From contig CAJWZY010000052.1 of the NCBI GenBank assembly GCA_913050545.1, forward strand, positions 1 to 10,071: 10,071 bases of DNA, in the 5' to 3' direction. Of the stretch, positions 1 through 7,100 are shown piece by piece. Both the position numbers and the translations under genes were made by a program. Each line of letters opens with the position of its first letter. Within the stretch, counting starts at the first letter, position 1. Below the pieces are notes generated by a model. That model did no database searches, was not told the DNA's origin, and saw only the letters and a program-made list of their open reading frames with translations. Origin of the DNA: an uncultured bacterium (GTDB taxonomy: Bacteria; Planctomycetota; UBA8108).

Positions 1-2
1 CA

Positions 3-77
3 GAGGAATCCGCTGAGGAGGCTCCTGCAGAAGAGGCCCCAGCTGAAGATGGATCCGCTGATGAGGCCGGGGAATAA
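3..77 (+). CDS. C-terminal tail of an unidentified protein (partial, Ala/Glu-rich)
   Basis: An open frame enters from the left edge and ends at TAA (75-77). The 24 visible residues are almost all Glu, Ala, Pro, Asp and Gly, with the near-repeat EEAPAEEAPAED. Such acidic, disordered tails are common at the ends of planctomycete ribosomal and other nucleic-acid-binding proteins, but too little is visible to name the gene. The frame is judged real because it stops exactly inside the left arm and loop region of a strong intrinsic terminator, as expected for the last gene of a transcription unit. The other two forward frames are less plausible: one stops after four codons and the other has an Arg/Leu-rich composition. 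Confidence 0.6.
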   Translation, partial: EESAEEAPAEEAPAEDGSADEAGE

Positions 78-96
78 TTGTTCCCCGGTTTTCCCT
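67..96 (+). terminator. Rho-independent terminator overlapping the upstream stop codon
   Basis: A perfect 8-bp inverted repeat, CCGGGGAA (67-74) with TTCCCCGG (81-88), encloses the 6-base loop TAATTG and is followed by TTTTCCCT (89-96). A GC-rich stem, short loop and T-rich tract are the classical intrinsic terminator layout. The stop codon TAA of the upstream gene lies in the loop, so the last codons of that gene form the left arm. It should separate the upstream unit from the gene that starts at 178. Confidence 0.8.
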
Positions 97-168
97 GTGT
101 GGTGCTTCCGGCAGGCGAAAAGTCCTGTCGAGCGTTGATTGTAAGTTGAGGGGTGGCAAGGCCGAATC

Positions 169-175
169 GGAGGGG
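169..175 (+). promoter_or_regulatory. Shine-Dalgarno of the 178-1509 gene
   Basis: GGAGGGG lies just upstream of the ATG at 178. The GGAGG core leaves a 4-base spacer, which is short but usable, and supports this ATG as the start. I see no convincing sigma70 promoter in the roughly 80 bases between the terminator and this site. Confidence 0.6.
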
Positions 176-177
176 TA

Positions 178-1509
178 ATGAACTCCAACTGCCGATTGAA
201 GAGTGAGCGGCCGGACAAGGCCGCGTGCATCAGTTTATTTGCCGGGCTGCTGGCAGCGGTCTCGCTGTGCGGTGTCGTTTGCACCCGGGGCCTGGCACAG
301 GAGGAGCTCGAGCTGCGTCCTGTCGACAGGGAGGAGAGGGCAAAGCAGGCCGCGAGGAAAAAAGAAGGGGCAGGGGTTGCCGCCAAGATCAGTCCTGAGG
401 TCACGCAGCTGATCCGGAAAATGATCTCGGTTCGCGGGAGCGACCAGAAAGAGGCCGAGGCGAAGCTTCTCCGTATGGGCTTGCGGGTTGTGCCTGAGCT
501 CAGGGCCTGGGTCCGCCAGGTTTCAGGCAATACCGAGAAGGTGGAGATTGTACTGAGAAAGATCTTCAGGAAGGTGTCAGGGGATAAGGACGCCGGCCCC
601 CTCGTTTCCCGGGAATCGTCAGCCGGGCAGTTTCTTGAACAGAGGCTCTCCGAGGCGATGGAACATCTTCGCTATGGCCGCTACCAGATGGCGCGAAAGA
701 TCGCAGAGTCCATCCTGATCCTGGACCCCGATTCGCCACTCCGGTTTCTTTGCCGGCGGTTGATCCGGCAGGCTAAAGAGCGAAAGCTCAAGAAGGAGTT
801 GGTGACCAGGGTTGATTCCGGAGCCCTTGTTTACGAGGTAGGGGAGAAGCCGGAGATCTTCTTTCGAGTGTTGAATAAATCAGGCAGCACGGCCCGCTTC
901 GATATACAGCAGGGGATCGTGGGGGAGCTGTTCATCGGGTTTGACAGGTGTCATTTTGATGGGTCTCACATCACCAATGGTGAACGGATTCCATTGCGGG
1001 TCAAGAATATCCAGCAGAAGGTCGTACTCAAGCCTGAAGAGGGTTGGGAGTGCGCGATCGACTATAAGCTTCCGGATAATCTTCAGCTCCGCGGAGTTGC
1101 TTGCAGGGCCCGCTTTCGGGTTACCTTTCGCCCTTCGCGGTGGGAAATCGAGGGCGATAAGGACAGCAATATCCCCCTGACCTCGGAAGAAACTGAGTTC
1201 TGGGTACTGCCCCCCGGCAAAAAACGCAAATTTGAGGATCCTCTCAAGCGCCTGAAGCTGGCTCTTCTTCTCAAGCAGAACGAGGATGTTTTTATAGCCG
1301 GCTGGTTTTGCGTCTGGGGTGGGAAAAAAGACGCTGAACTCAACAATCGCTTCAAGGGATTGATGATTGATAACCTTGTAGAGATTGATCCGAGGCTGAA
1401 GCCCCTGTTTCACGAGCTCCTTCGCCAGTCCACCGGTGTGAGCTACAAGACCGATGCCGAATGGGTCAAATGGTGGAAGACCCAGGGAGAGAAGAAGAGC
1501 GGCACCTGA
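178..1509 (+). CDS. Secreted protein of unknown function with HEAT/TPR-like helices and a beta-rich domain
   Basis: I do not recognise a named family for this 443-residue protein. The start has an adjacent GGAGGGG. Residues 1-40 look like a Sec signal peptide: Lys/Arg-containing n-region, hydrophobic stretch at about 17-34, and a likely cleavage after GLA (40/41), so the protein is probably exported. A charged linker (42-70) follows. Residues 72-135 are helical and resemble a HEAT-like repeat pair, with the pattern KEAEAKLLRMGLRVVPELRAW. Residues 150-205 resemble one TPR-like hairpin (LSEAMEHLRYGRYQMARKIA). Residues 210-345 alternate like a beta-sandwich (VYEVGEKPEIFFRVLNKSG). The C-terminus (355-440) is again helical and ends in TDAEWVKWWKTQ, a WxxWW-type ending I associate with planctomycete HEAT-repeat proteins. 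It is monocistronic here, between a terminator upstream and the convergent purN. A scaffold or binding role is possible, but no catalytic motif is visible. Confidence 0.8.
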   Translation: MNSNCRLKSERPDKAACISLFAGLLAAVSLCGVVCTRGLAQEELELRPVDREERAKQAARKKEGAGVAAKISPEVTQLIRKMISVRGSDQKEAEAKLLRMGLRVVPELRAWVRQVSGNTEKVEIVLRKIFRKVSGDKDAGPLVSRESSAGQFLEQRLSEAMEHLRYGRYQMARKIAESILILDPDSPLRFLCRRLIRQAKERKLKKELVTRVDSGALVYEVGEKPEIFFRVLNKSGSTARFDIQQGIVGELFIGFDRCHFDGSHITNGERIPLRVKNIQQKVVLKPEEGWECAIDYKLPDNLQLRGVACRARFRVTFRPSRWEIEGDKDSNIPLTSEETEFWVLPPGKKRKFEDPLKRLKLALLLKQNEDVFIAGWFCVWGGKKDAELNNRFKGLMIDNLVEIDPRLKPLFHELLRQSTGVSYKTDAEWVKWWKTQGEKKSGT

Positions 1510-1522
1510 TCTCAAGGATCAG
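1506..1522. other. Short perfect hairpin between the convergent genes
   Basis: CTGATC (1506-1511) and GATCAG (1517-1522) form a 6-bp stem with the 5-base loop TCAAG, overlapping the stop codon of the 178-1509 gene. No T-tract follows on either strand, so it is at best a weak or factor-dependent transcription end. It is the only structure I see in the 36-base gap before purN. Confidence 0.3.
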
Positions 1523-1545
1523 CTCCTCGAAGCCGTGCTTTCTCT

Positions 1546-2178
1546 CTAATCGTTTTCTTCTGTTGGCAACAGTACGCGGTTGCCCTCGATTTGCAGCTGT
1601 CCACTGAGGCAGATCCTGACTGCCTCGGGGTAGGCCAGGCATTCCTGCTCAAAGACCCTGGAGGCAAGACCCTCCGGTGTTTCTCCAGGCTCAACGGCGA
1701 TAGCTCGCTGGACGATGATGGGTCCATCGTCATACTCGTCGTTGACAAGATGCACCGTGCAGCCGGAGAGCTTCGCTCCTGCCTCAATCACGGCCTGGTG
1801 GACCTTCATTCCATAAAAGCCCTTTCCTCCGAAGTCAGGAAGGAGCGAGGGATGGATATTGAGTACCTTGTTGCGGTAGCTCTCGGGGACCTCGTAATAC
1901 CTGATGAACCCTGCAAGCAGGACCCAGTCTACCCTTTCTTCTTCGAGCACCTCGTTGATCCTGGCGGAGAGCTCGGAGCCGTGCTCCCTGTAGTCGAGAA
2001 CCTCTGTCCGAACACCGTACTTCGCAGCCCGCTCAACACCGCCAGCCTCGGCGTGGCTTGAGATTGCCACGGCGATCTCGGCCTGGAGAGAGCCCTCAAC
2101 AATGTTCTGGGCCAGGTTTTCAACTGTGCGTCCGCCGCCGGAAAAGAGAACACCGAGGCGGGGAAGCGGGTTGTTCAT
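1546..2178 (-). CDS. purN: Phosphoribosylglycinamide formyltransferase (GART)
   Basis: PurN transfers the formyl group of 10-formyltetrahydrofolate to glycinamide ribonucleotide, the third step of de novo purine synthesis, in the cytosol. The 210 residues match the usual length (E. coli about 212). The N-terminal phosphate-binding loop is LFSGGGRTVENL (11-22). LLAGFIRYY (87-95) occupies the family's LAGFM position, and NIHPSLLPDFGGKGFYG (107-123) carries the catalytic Asn107 and His109. NDEYDDGPIIVQ (146-157) supplies the catalytic Asp150, equivalent to E. coli Asp144. The GGKGFYG variant after SLLP also occurs in PurN proteins outside the enterobacteria. The ATG at 2178 puts the phosphate loop at the expected depth, but the Shine-Dalgarno is poor. 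The gene lies 26 bases after clpP on the same strand, so the two are probably co-transcribed and translation may be partly coupled. Identification is firm from the conserved catalytic set. Confidence 0.95.
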   Translation of the reverse strand: MNNPLPRLGVLFSGGGRTVENLAQNIVEGSLQAEIAVAISSHAEAGGVERAAKYGVRTEVLDYREHGSELSARINEVLEEERVDWVLLAGFIRYYEVPESYRNKVLNIHPSLLPDFGGKGFYGMKVHQAVIEAGAKLSGCTVHLVNDEYDDGPIIVQRAIAVEPGETPEGLASRVFEQECLAYPEAVRICLSGQLQIEGNRVLLPTEEND

Positions 2179-2204
2179 GGGTTTCAGCCGGGGTGTGACT
2201 TGCT

Positions 2205-2840
2205 TCAGGGAAGGTCGCCGAGGTTGTCGATTATTTTACCGATGAGGCCGTACTCAACGGCTTCTTCAGGACTCATCCAGTAGTCCCGGTCGGTATCTTT
2301 TTCTACCTGCTTTACCGTGCGTCCACATTCCTCCGCGATCACCGTATTGGCACGATGGCGAAGCTTGAGGATCTCTTCCGCTGTGATCTCGATATCGGAG
2401 GAACGTCCCCGCCCACCGCCGGAAGGCTGGTGAATCATGATCCTGGAGTTCGGCAGGGCTACCCGGTTTTCTTTCTTCGCGCCGAGCAGGATGATGGTGC
2501 CGGCACTGGCATTCAACCCGAAGGAGATGTTGTAGACGGGGGCCTTGATAAACCGGATCAGGTCAAAGATGGCAAACCCATCATCTGCCGAGCCACCGGG
2601 CGTGTTGATGTACAGCTTGATGGGGTCTTCGGACTCGGAGTCGAGCCAGAGCAGGGAGGTCATCACGCGCTGGGTGAGCTTGGGGGAGACCTCTTCTGAG
2701 ATGATGATCGTTCTCTCATTCTTGAGGAGGTCCATGGCGACCATGGGTGGCTTGGGAGACTTTTCTTCCTTCTCGTCATCCTCAGGTTCTTCGCTGTCGA
2801 GGAAATAAAGGGCTGGGTCATTGTCTTGAAGGTGACTCAT
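2205..2840 (-). CDS. clpP: ATP-dependent Clp protease proteolytic subunit
   Basis: ClpP forms the tetradecameric serine peptidase chamber that degrades proteins unfolded by ClpX or ClpA/C. With the ATG at 2840 the protein has 211 residues (E. coli 207). The triad is complete and almost co-numbered with E. coli: Ser112 in NASAGT, His137 in MIHQPSGG, and Asp186 in DTDRDYWM. The oxyanion-strand motif NTPGGSADDG is at 79-88, and the C-terminal EAVEYGLIGKII is typical. The frame is open further upstream to a GTG at 2915, but those 25 extra codons look unlike ClpP, lack a Shine-Dalgarno and overlap the likely promoter region. The ATG is preceded by a purine-rich GAGAAGAGAA. Residues about 10-33 form an unusual acidic, Pro/Lys-containing segment (EEPEDDEKEE) before the conserved fold. 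The serine motif reads NASAG rather than the usual AASMG, which places it among divergent ClpP paralogues. No clpX or tig is adjacent; purN follows. Confidence 0.93.
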   Translation of the reverse strand: MSHLQDNDPALYFLDSEEPEDDEKEEKSPKPPMVAMDLLKNERTIIISEEVSPKLTQRVMTSLLWLDSESEDPIKLYINTPGGSADDGFAIFDLIRFIKAPVYNISFGLNASAGTIILLGAKKENRVALPNSRIMIHQPSGGGRGRSSDIEITAEEILKLRHRANTVIAEECGRTVKQVEKDTDRDYWMSPEEAVEYGLIGKIIDNLGDLP

Positions 2841-2925
2841 TTCTCTTCTCAGTTCTTTTTGTGTTCCGGGGTTTGTATTTACCTGGGTCGGCAGGCTATC
2901 GGGGTTAAAAAGCACCCGCAGGTTT

Positions 2926-2956
2926 CATATATCGTCAGAAGGCACCCTGAAAGCAA
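2926..2956 (-). promoter_or_regulatory. Possible promoter upstream of clpP
   Basis: On the minus strand, TTGCTT (2956-2951) and TATATG (2931-2926) could serve as -35 and -10 elements, separated by 19 bases, about 2 more than ideal. They lie roughly 90-115 bases upstream of the clpP ATG at 2840. This is the best sigma70-like match in the 176-base gap between the DUF167 gene and clpP, and such a gap suggests separate transcription. The match is weak and the call is tentative. Confidence 0.3.
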
Positions 2957-2959
2957 AGG

Positions 2960-2982
2960 AAAACAGGCGGAAGAACCGCAGG
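2960..2982 (-). terminator. Weak candidate terminator after the DUF167 gene
   Basis: On the minus strand, GCGG and CCGC (2979-2976 and 2970-2967) form a 4-bp GC stem around TTCTT, followed a few bases later by TTTTCC. It lies about 40 bases after the stop of the DUF167 gene and could end the dnaE-yggS-DUF167 unit. The stem is short, so this is a marginal call. Confidence 0.25.
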
Positions 2983-3016
2983 GTAAGCGCATTATCGGGA
3001 CCTCAGCGCAGGTACC

Positions 3017-3340
3017 TTACTCTGCAAGCACTCCAGTTACCATTTTCAGCACTTCTTTTTCGGTGAGAGTCTCCAGCAGGAAGCACTTATTCCTGGAGGT
3101 CTTGCCGCTTTTCAGGCTGATTGTTGAGCGTTTGATGCCCAGTGTTTTCGACAAAACCCGAACGATGGCGCGATTGGCCTTTCCCTCGAGGGCTGGTGCG
3201 CAAACCGCTACTTTAAGAGCATCTGAGTAAATGCCACTTATTCTGTCCCTGGAAGCTCCAGGCACTGCACGCACCCTGAGGAGAACTCCTTTTTCCGTTT
3301 TACTGAGCTTGAGTTTGCCTGCTTCAGCGGCTCCTGTCAC
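3017..3340 (-). CDS. DUF167 (YggU/UPF0235) family protein
   Basis: This 107-residue protein matches the DUF167 family throughout. Family hallmarks are GVLLRVRAVPGASRDRI (18-34), DALKVAVCAPALEGKANRAI (40-59) and LKSGKTSRNK (76-85). The family is small, soluble and widespread, and no biochemical function is established. The start is GTG at 3340. An in-frame TGA lies three codons upstream, so translation cannot start much earlier, and the first conserved strand begins at residue 18. The yggS stop codon is only 9 bases upstream, suggesting translational coupling. In E. coli, yggS, yggT and yggU are neighbours; here yggU follows yggS directly and yggT is absent. It is probably the last gene of the dnaE-yggS-DUF167 unit. 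Confidence 0.9.
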   Translation of the reverse strand: MTGAAEAGKLKLSKTEKGVLLRVRAVPGASRDRISGIYSDALKVAVCAPALEGKANRAIVRVLSKTLGIKRSTISLKSGKTSRNKCFLLETLTEKEVLKMVTGVLAE

Positions 3341-3349
3341 AGCTGGATG

Positions 3350-4093
3350 TCATCCCTGGTTGTAGATTGCACTTCCTACCCGCACCACGGTGGCGCCTTC
3401 TTCAATCGCGATTTCGTAGTCGGAGCTCATTCCCATCGACAACCCCGCTGTTGCGGGCAGCTGTCCCGAAGAGCTGAACCGGTCACGAAGTTCCCGTAAC
3501 TGTGCGAAGTAAGGGCGGGAGCTCTCCGGGTCTTCGCAAAAGGGAGGGATCGTCATCAGCCCCCGGATCCTCTTCCTGGCTTTTTCGCAGTCTGAAAAAC
3601 TGTCAAGGAGGGCGGGAAGATCCCTGGCTCGCAGGCCGGTCTTGGAATCCTCATCGGCGAGATTTACCTCGATGTAGATTTCTTCCAGCGATGCTGCAGG
3701 GTCTTCAAGCCGCTTCTCAACCTCTAGCAGCAGTCGCCTGGAGTCGAGGGAATGAAGTGAGCAGCAATGCTCCAGGGTCTGCCGGGCCTTGTTTCGTTGC
3801 AGGTGCCCGATGAAGTGTATTCTTGTCCCCTCGAGGTCACTGAGGGCCCGGCATTTTTCTACAGCTTCAAGGCTCCTGTTCTCGCCGAAATTCCGTATAC
3901 CCAGGCTGTGGAGGACACGCATGACCCCTGGGTCTACATACTTGGTGACCGTCAGCAGGGTGATCTCTTTTTCTTCGCGCCCGGCCTTCAGGGCCGCTGC
4001 AGCAATGCGTTGCCTGCAGCTTTGCAGGTTGGCAGCCAGCCGGGACTCGAAGCCTTCGGGGAAGTCAGCAATTGAGAGGGGGCTCTTGACCAT
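3350..4093 (-). CDS. yggS: YggS/PROSC family pyridoxal phosphate homeostasis protein
   Basis: YggS (PLPBP) is a cytosolic fold-type III PLP-binding protein with no known catalytic activity. It buffers PLP and affects amino-acid and keto-acid balance. The 247 residues are near family length (E. coli 234). The PLP-binding lysine is Lys51 in LLTVTKYVDP. FGENR (69-73), HFIGHLQRNK (93-102) and the phosphate-binding C-terminal LSMGMSSDYE, followed by VVRVGSAIYNQG, are all present. The frame is open to an ATG-type position at 4180, but that would overlap the end of dnaE and add 29 Ser/Arg/Pro residues unlike the family. The ATG at 4093, 28 bases after the dnaE stop, is preferred although its Shine-Dalgarno is weak. 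Its place between dnaE and the DUF167 gene suggests read-through transcription from dnaE. Confidence 0.93.
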   Translation of the reverse strand: MVKSPLSIADFPEGFESRLAANLQSCRQRIAAAALKAGREEKEITLLTVTKYVDPGVMRVLHSLGIRNFGENRSLEAVEKCRALSDLEGTRIHFIGHLQRNKARQTLEHCCSLHSLDSRRLLLEVEKRLEDPAASLEEIYIEVNLADEDSKTGLRARDLPALLDSFSDCEKARKRIRGLMTIPPFCEDPESSRPYFAQLRELRDRFSSSGQLPATAGLSMGMSSDYEIAIEEGATVVRVGSAIYNQG

Positions 4094-4121
4094 AAGCGGG
4101 GAGTCTTTCGGTCCCGTCCAT

Positions 4122-7100
4122 TCAGCCGGTGTTGGTAATGCTGAGGCAGTTCTCGCCGAAGAGGTCCTGGATCTCCTCAAAGAGCTTGAAGTCAGGGGTC
4201 ACGTAGAGGCTCGGGCTGACCTCCACCCGGGTCGTGGAGTCGCCCCCGTTAGGCTCGACAATATAGACCGGGCATCTTCCATTGTGTTTTTCCAGCACGT
4301 TCTTGAGGTTGTATTTCAGCTTGTCAACATCATCCCGCTCACGGGGAATGAAGATGCTCACGTCACGGGTCATCAGCTCCGGGACCTTTTCTACCGGGAT
4401 GATCCGGTCGACACCGAAGCCCTTGCCGGTAGCCCTGGTGTAGATTCGTCCAACAGCGAGGATGATCCGGTCCTCCTGGAGAAACTCTCCATACTGGTCA
4501 TAGAGCTTCTGGTTGATGAAGAACTCCGTTGAGTTGTCCATGTCCTCCACGGCTGCTATCCAGAAAGGTTTTCCGGTTCTGCGGGCTACTCGCTTATCGA
4601 GCTTGGTGATGAGTACACCAAGGCAGACCTCTGAGCCCTCTGAAATTTCGAGGTGCTTCTCAACGGTGGAGTTTGTGTAGTTCTCGAGCACCGACCACCA
4701 CTTCTTGAGTGGGTGGCCACTGAGATAGAAGCCGAGACTCTCTTTCTCCAGCGAGAGCTTGTCGGATTCACCCCATTCCTCCACAGGGGGATAGGAAATG
4801 TCAGGCTCATCGCCGGATTCTCCGTCCGCGACACCATCGGCTGGCGCTTGAGTGTCGAATACAAAAACCAGCTGCCCCTGCTCTTTGTCTTTGCGGGCGG
4901 TTGCGCCACGTTTGAGGGCTGTTGAAACAACCTCCATGAGCTGCGAGCGTTTCCTGTTGAAGCAGTCGAAGGCACCACTCTTGATCAATTGCTCCAGGGC
5001 TGATTTGTTGATGGCGTTGCCCTCCACCCGTTCGCACAGGTCGAAGATGGATTTGAACAGCCCCTCTTGCCGTGCGGCTATCATCCCATCGACCACCTTG
5101 GCGCCGAGCCCCTTGATGGCCGCGAGCCCGTACCAGATCGTGTTGTCAACAACGGTGAAACCTTTTTCGCAGGTGTTGATGTCCGGTGCCCGGAACTCGA
5201 TTCCCATGCGCCGGCACTCCTCGAGGTTTTCCACGATCTTGTCGGTATTGCCCATTTCACAGGTCATCACAGCGGCCATGAATTCAGCCGGGTAGTTCGC
5301 CTTCAGGTAGGCCGTCTGGTAGCTGAGAATCGCGTAGGCAGCGGAGTGCGACTTGTTGAACCCATACCCGGCGAATTGCTCAATCTGGTGGAAGATCTTC
5401 TTGGCCAGGTCCTTCGGTACATCGTTGGCGACGGAGCCCTCGACAAACTGGTCCGTGAACCCCTCCATGAGCTCTTTCTTTTTCTTTCCCATGGCCCGTC
5501 GCAGGGTGTCGGCTTCGCTGAGGTCGAAGTTTGCCATCTTGTTGGCTACGCGCATGACCTGTTCCTGGTAGAGGATGACGCCATTGGTCTCTTTCAGGAT
5601 GGGTTCGAGGATGGGGTGTTCAGGTGTCCAGTTTTCCCTGCCGTGTTTGCGGTCGACGTAGTTGTCGATCATGCCGCCCTCGATGGGACCGGGGCGGTAG
5701 AGGGCGATCAGGGCGATGATGTCTTCAAACCGGTCTGGCCTGAGGTCCTGCAGGATGCGCTTCATTCCCTGCGATTCGAGCTGGAAGACGGCAGTCGACT
5801 CACCCTTGCAGAGCAGGTCAAAGGTCGCCGGGTCATCGAGGGGGACCTCGTCGATCTTGATCTCCTCGTTTCGTGTTTTCCTGATTTCCTTCACACAGCG
5901 GTCAATGATGGTCAGTGTTCTCAGACCGAGAAAATCCATCTTCAGCATGCCAATGTTCTCGAGATCCTCCATGGACCACTGGCTGACCATCTCCACCTCG
6001 TCCTTGGCGCCCTTCTTGCTGCCCTTCTTGTTCCTGTAGAGAGGGACCATGTCAATAAGAGGGGCGTCGCCGATGACAACGCCTGCGGCATGGGTTGACT
6101 GGTGGCGGTTGAGGCCTTCAAGTTTTATGGCAATGTCAAAGAGCTCCCTGATTCGCGCATCGTTCTTCTTCAGGGCCATCAACTCCTTGTCATCTTTGAG
6201 GCTCTTGCCGAGCTTGATGCCGGGGACAGAGGGAATCTTCTTGGCGATCACGTCAACCTCGGACAGCGGCACGTTGAGGGCCCTGCCGACATCCCGGATG
6301 ACGGCCCGGGCTGCCATGGTGCCGAAGGTGATGATCTGGCTGACCCGGTCTTCTCCGTATTTTTCCCGGACATATTCGATGACCTTCTCCCTGCCCTCCA
6401 TGCAGAAATCGATATCAATATCAGGCATGGAGATCCGGTCGACATTCAGGAACCTCTCGAACAGCAGGTCGTAACGCAAGGGGTCGATATTGGTGATACC
6501 CAGGGCGTAGGAGACAATGCTGCCGGCTGCGGATCCACGGCCGGGACCTACGGGGATGTTATTTTCTCTCGCGAAGCGGACAAAATCCCAGACGATGAGG
6601 AAGTAGCTTACGAACCCCATCTTCTTGATGATTCCAATCTCCTCTTCGAGCCGGTCTTTTACCTCGGCGTTCTCATCGAAATCGGGATAGCGCTCCCGGC
6701 ACCCGTCTTCGCAGAGCCTCAGGAAATAGCTTTCCTCGTCCTGTTCCTTCTCTCCAGGGTCGATGTGAAAGGGAGGCAGGTGCGTCTTGCTGAAGTCGAG
6801 CTCGACATTGCACATCTCGGCAACCCGGACCGTGTTCTCGAGGGCATCGGGGAAGTCGGCAAATCGGCGGTACATCTCCTCCTTGTTGCGGAAGAAGAAC
6901 TCGTCCTTGTCCATCCGCAGGCGGTCGTCATCATCCATCGTCTTGCCGGTGTTGATGCAGAGGTGGATTTCCTGCGCTCTTGCATCGTCCTGGTTCAGGT
7001 AGTGGACATCGTTGGTGGCGATCAGGGGGATGTCGTATTCCTTTGCCAGTGGCGGGATCTTTTCGAGAATCTTCTGCTGTTCAGGAAGCCCGTGGTCCTG

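Noticed and set aside
880..1515. A 211-codon minus-strand open frame opposite the secreted protein gene
   Set aside because: The plus-strand gene has a signal peptide, Shine-Dalgarno and coherent domains. The antisense frame has none of these and overlaps it almost completely.
2921..3016. A possible small RNA or leader peptide upstream of clpP
   Set aside because: No stable long stem, no open frame with a Shine-Dalgarno and no recognisable RNA motif were seen. Only weak promoter-like and hairpin signals are present.
4094..4180. A 29-codon N-terminal extension of yggS overlapping the dnaE end
   Set aside because: It overlaps the dnaE coding end by 59 bases and its Ser/Arg/Pro-rich composition does not resemble YggS. 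An ATG after the dnaE stop is available.
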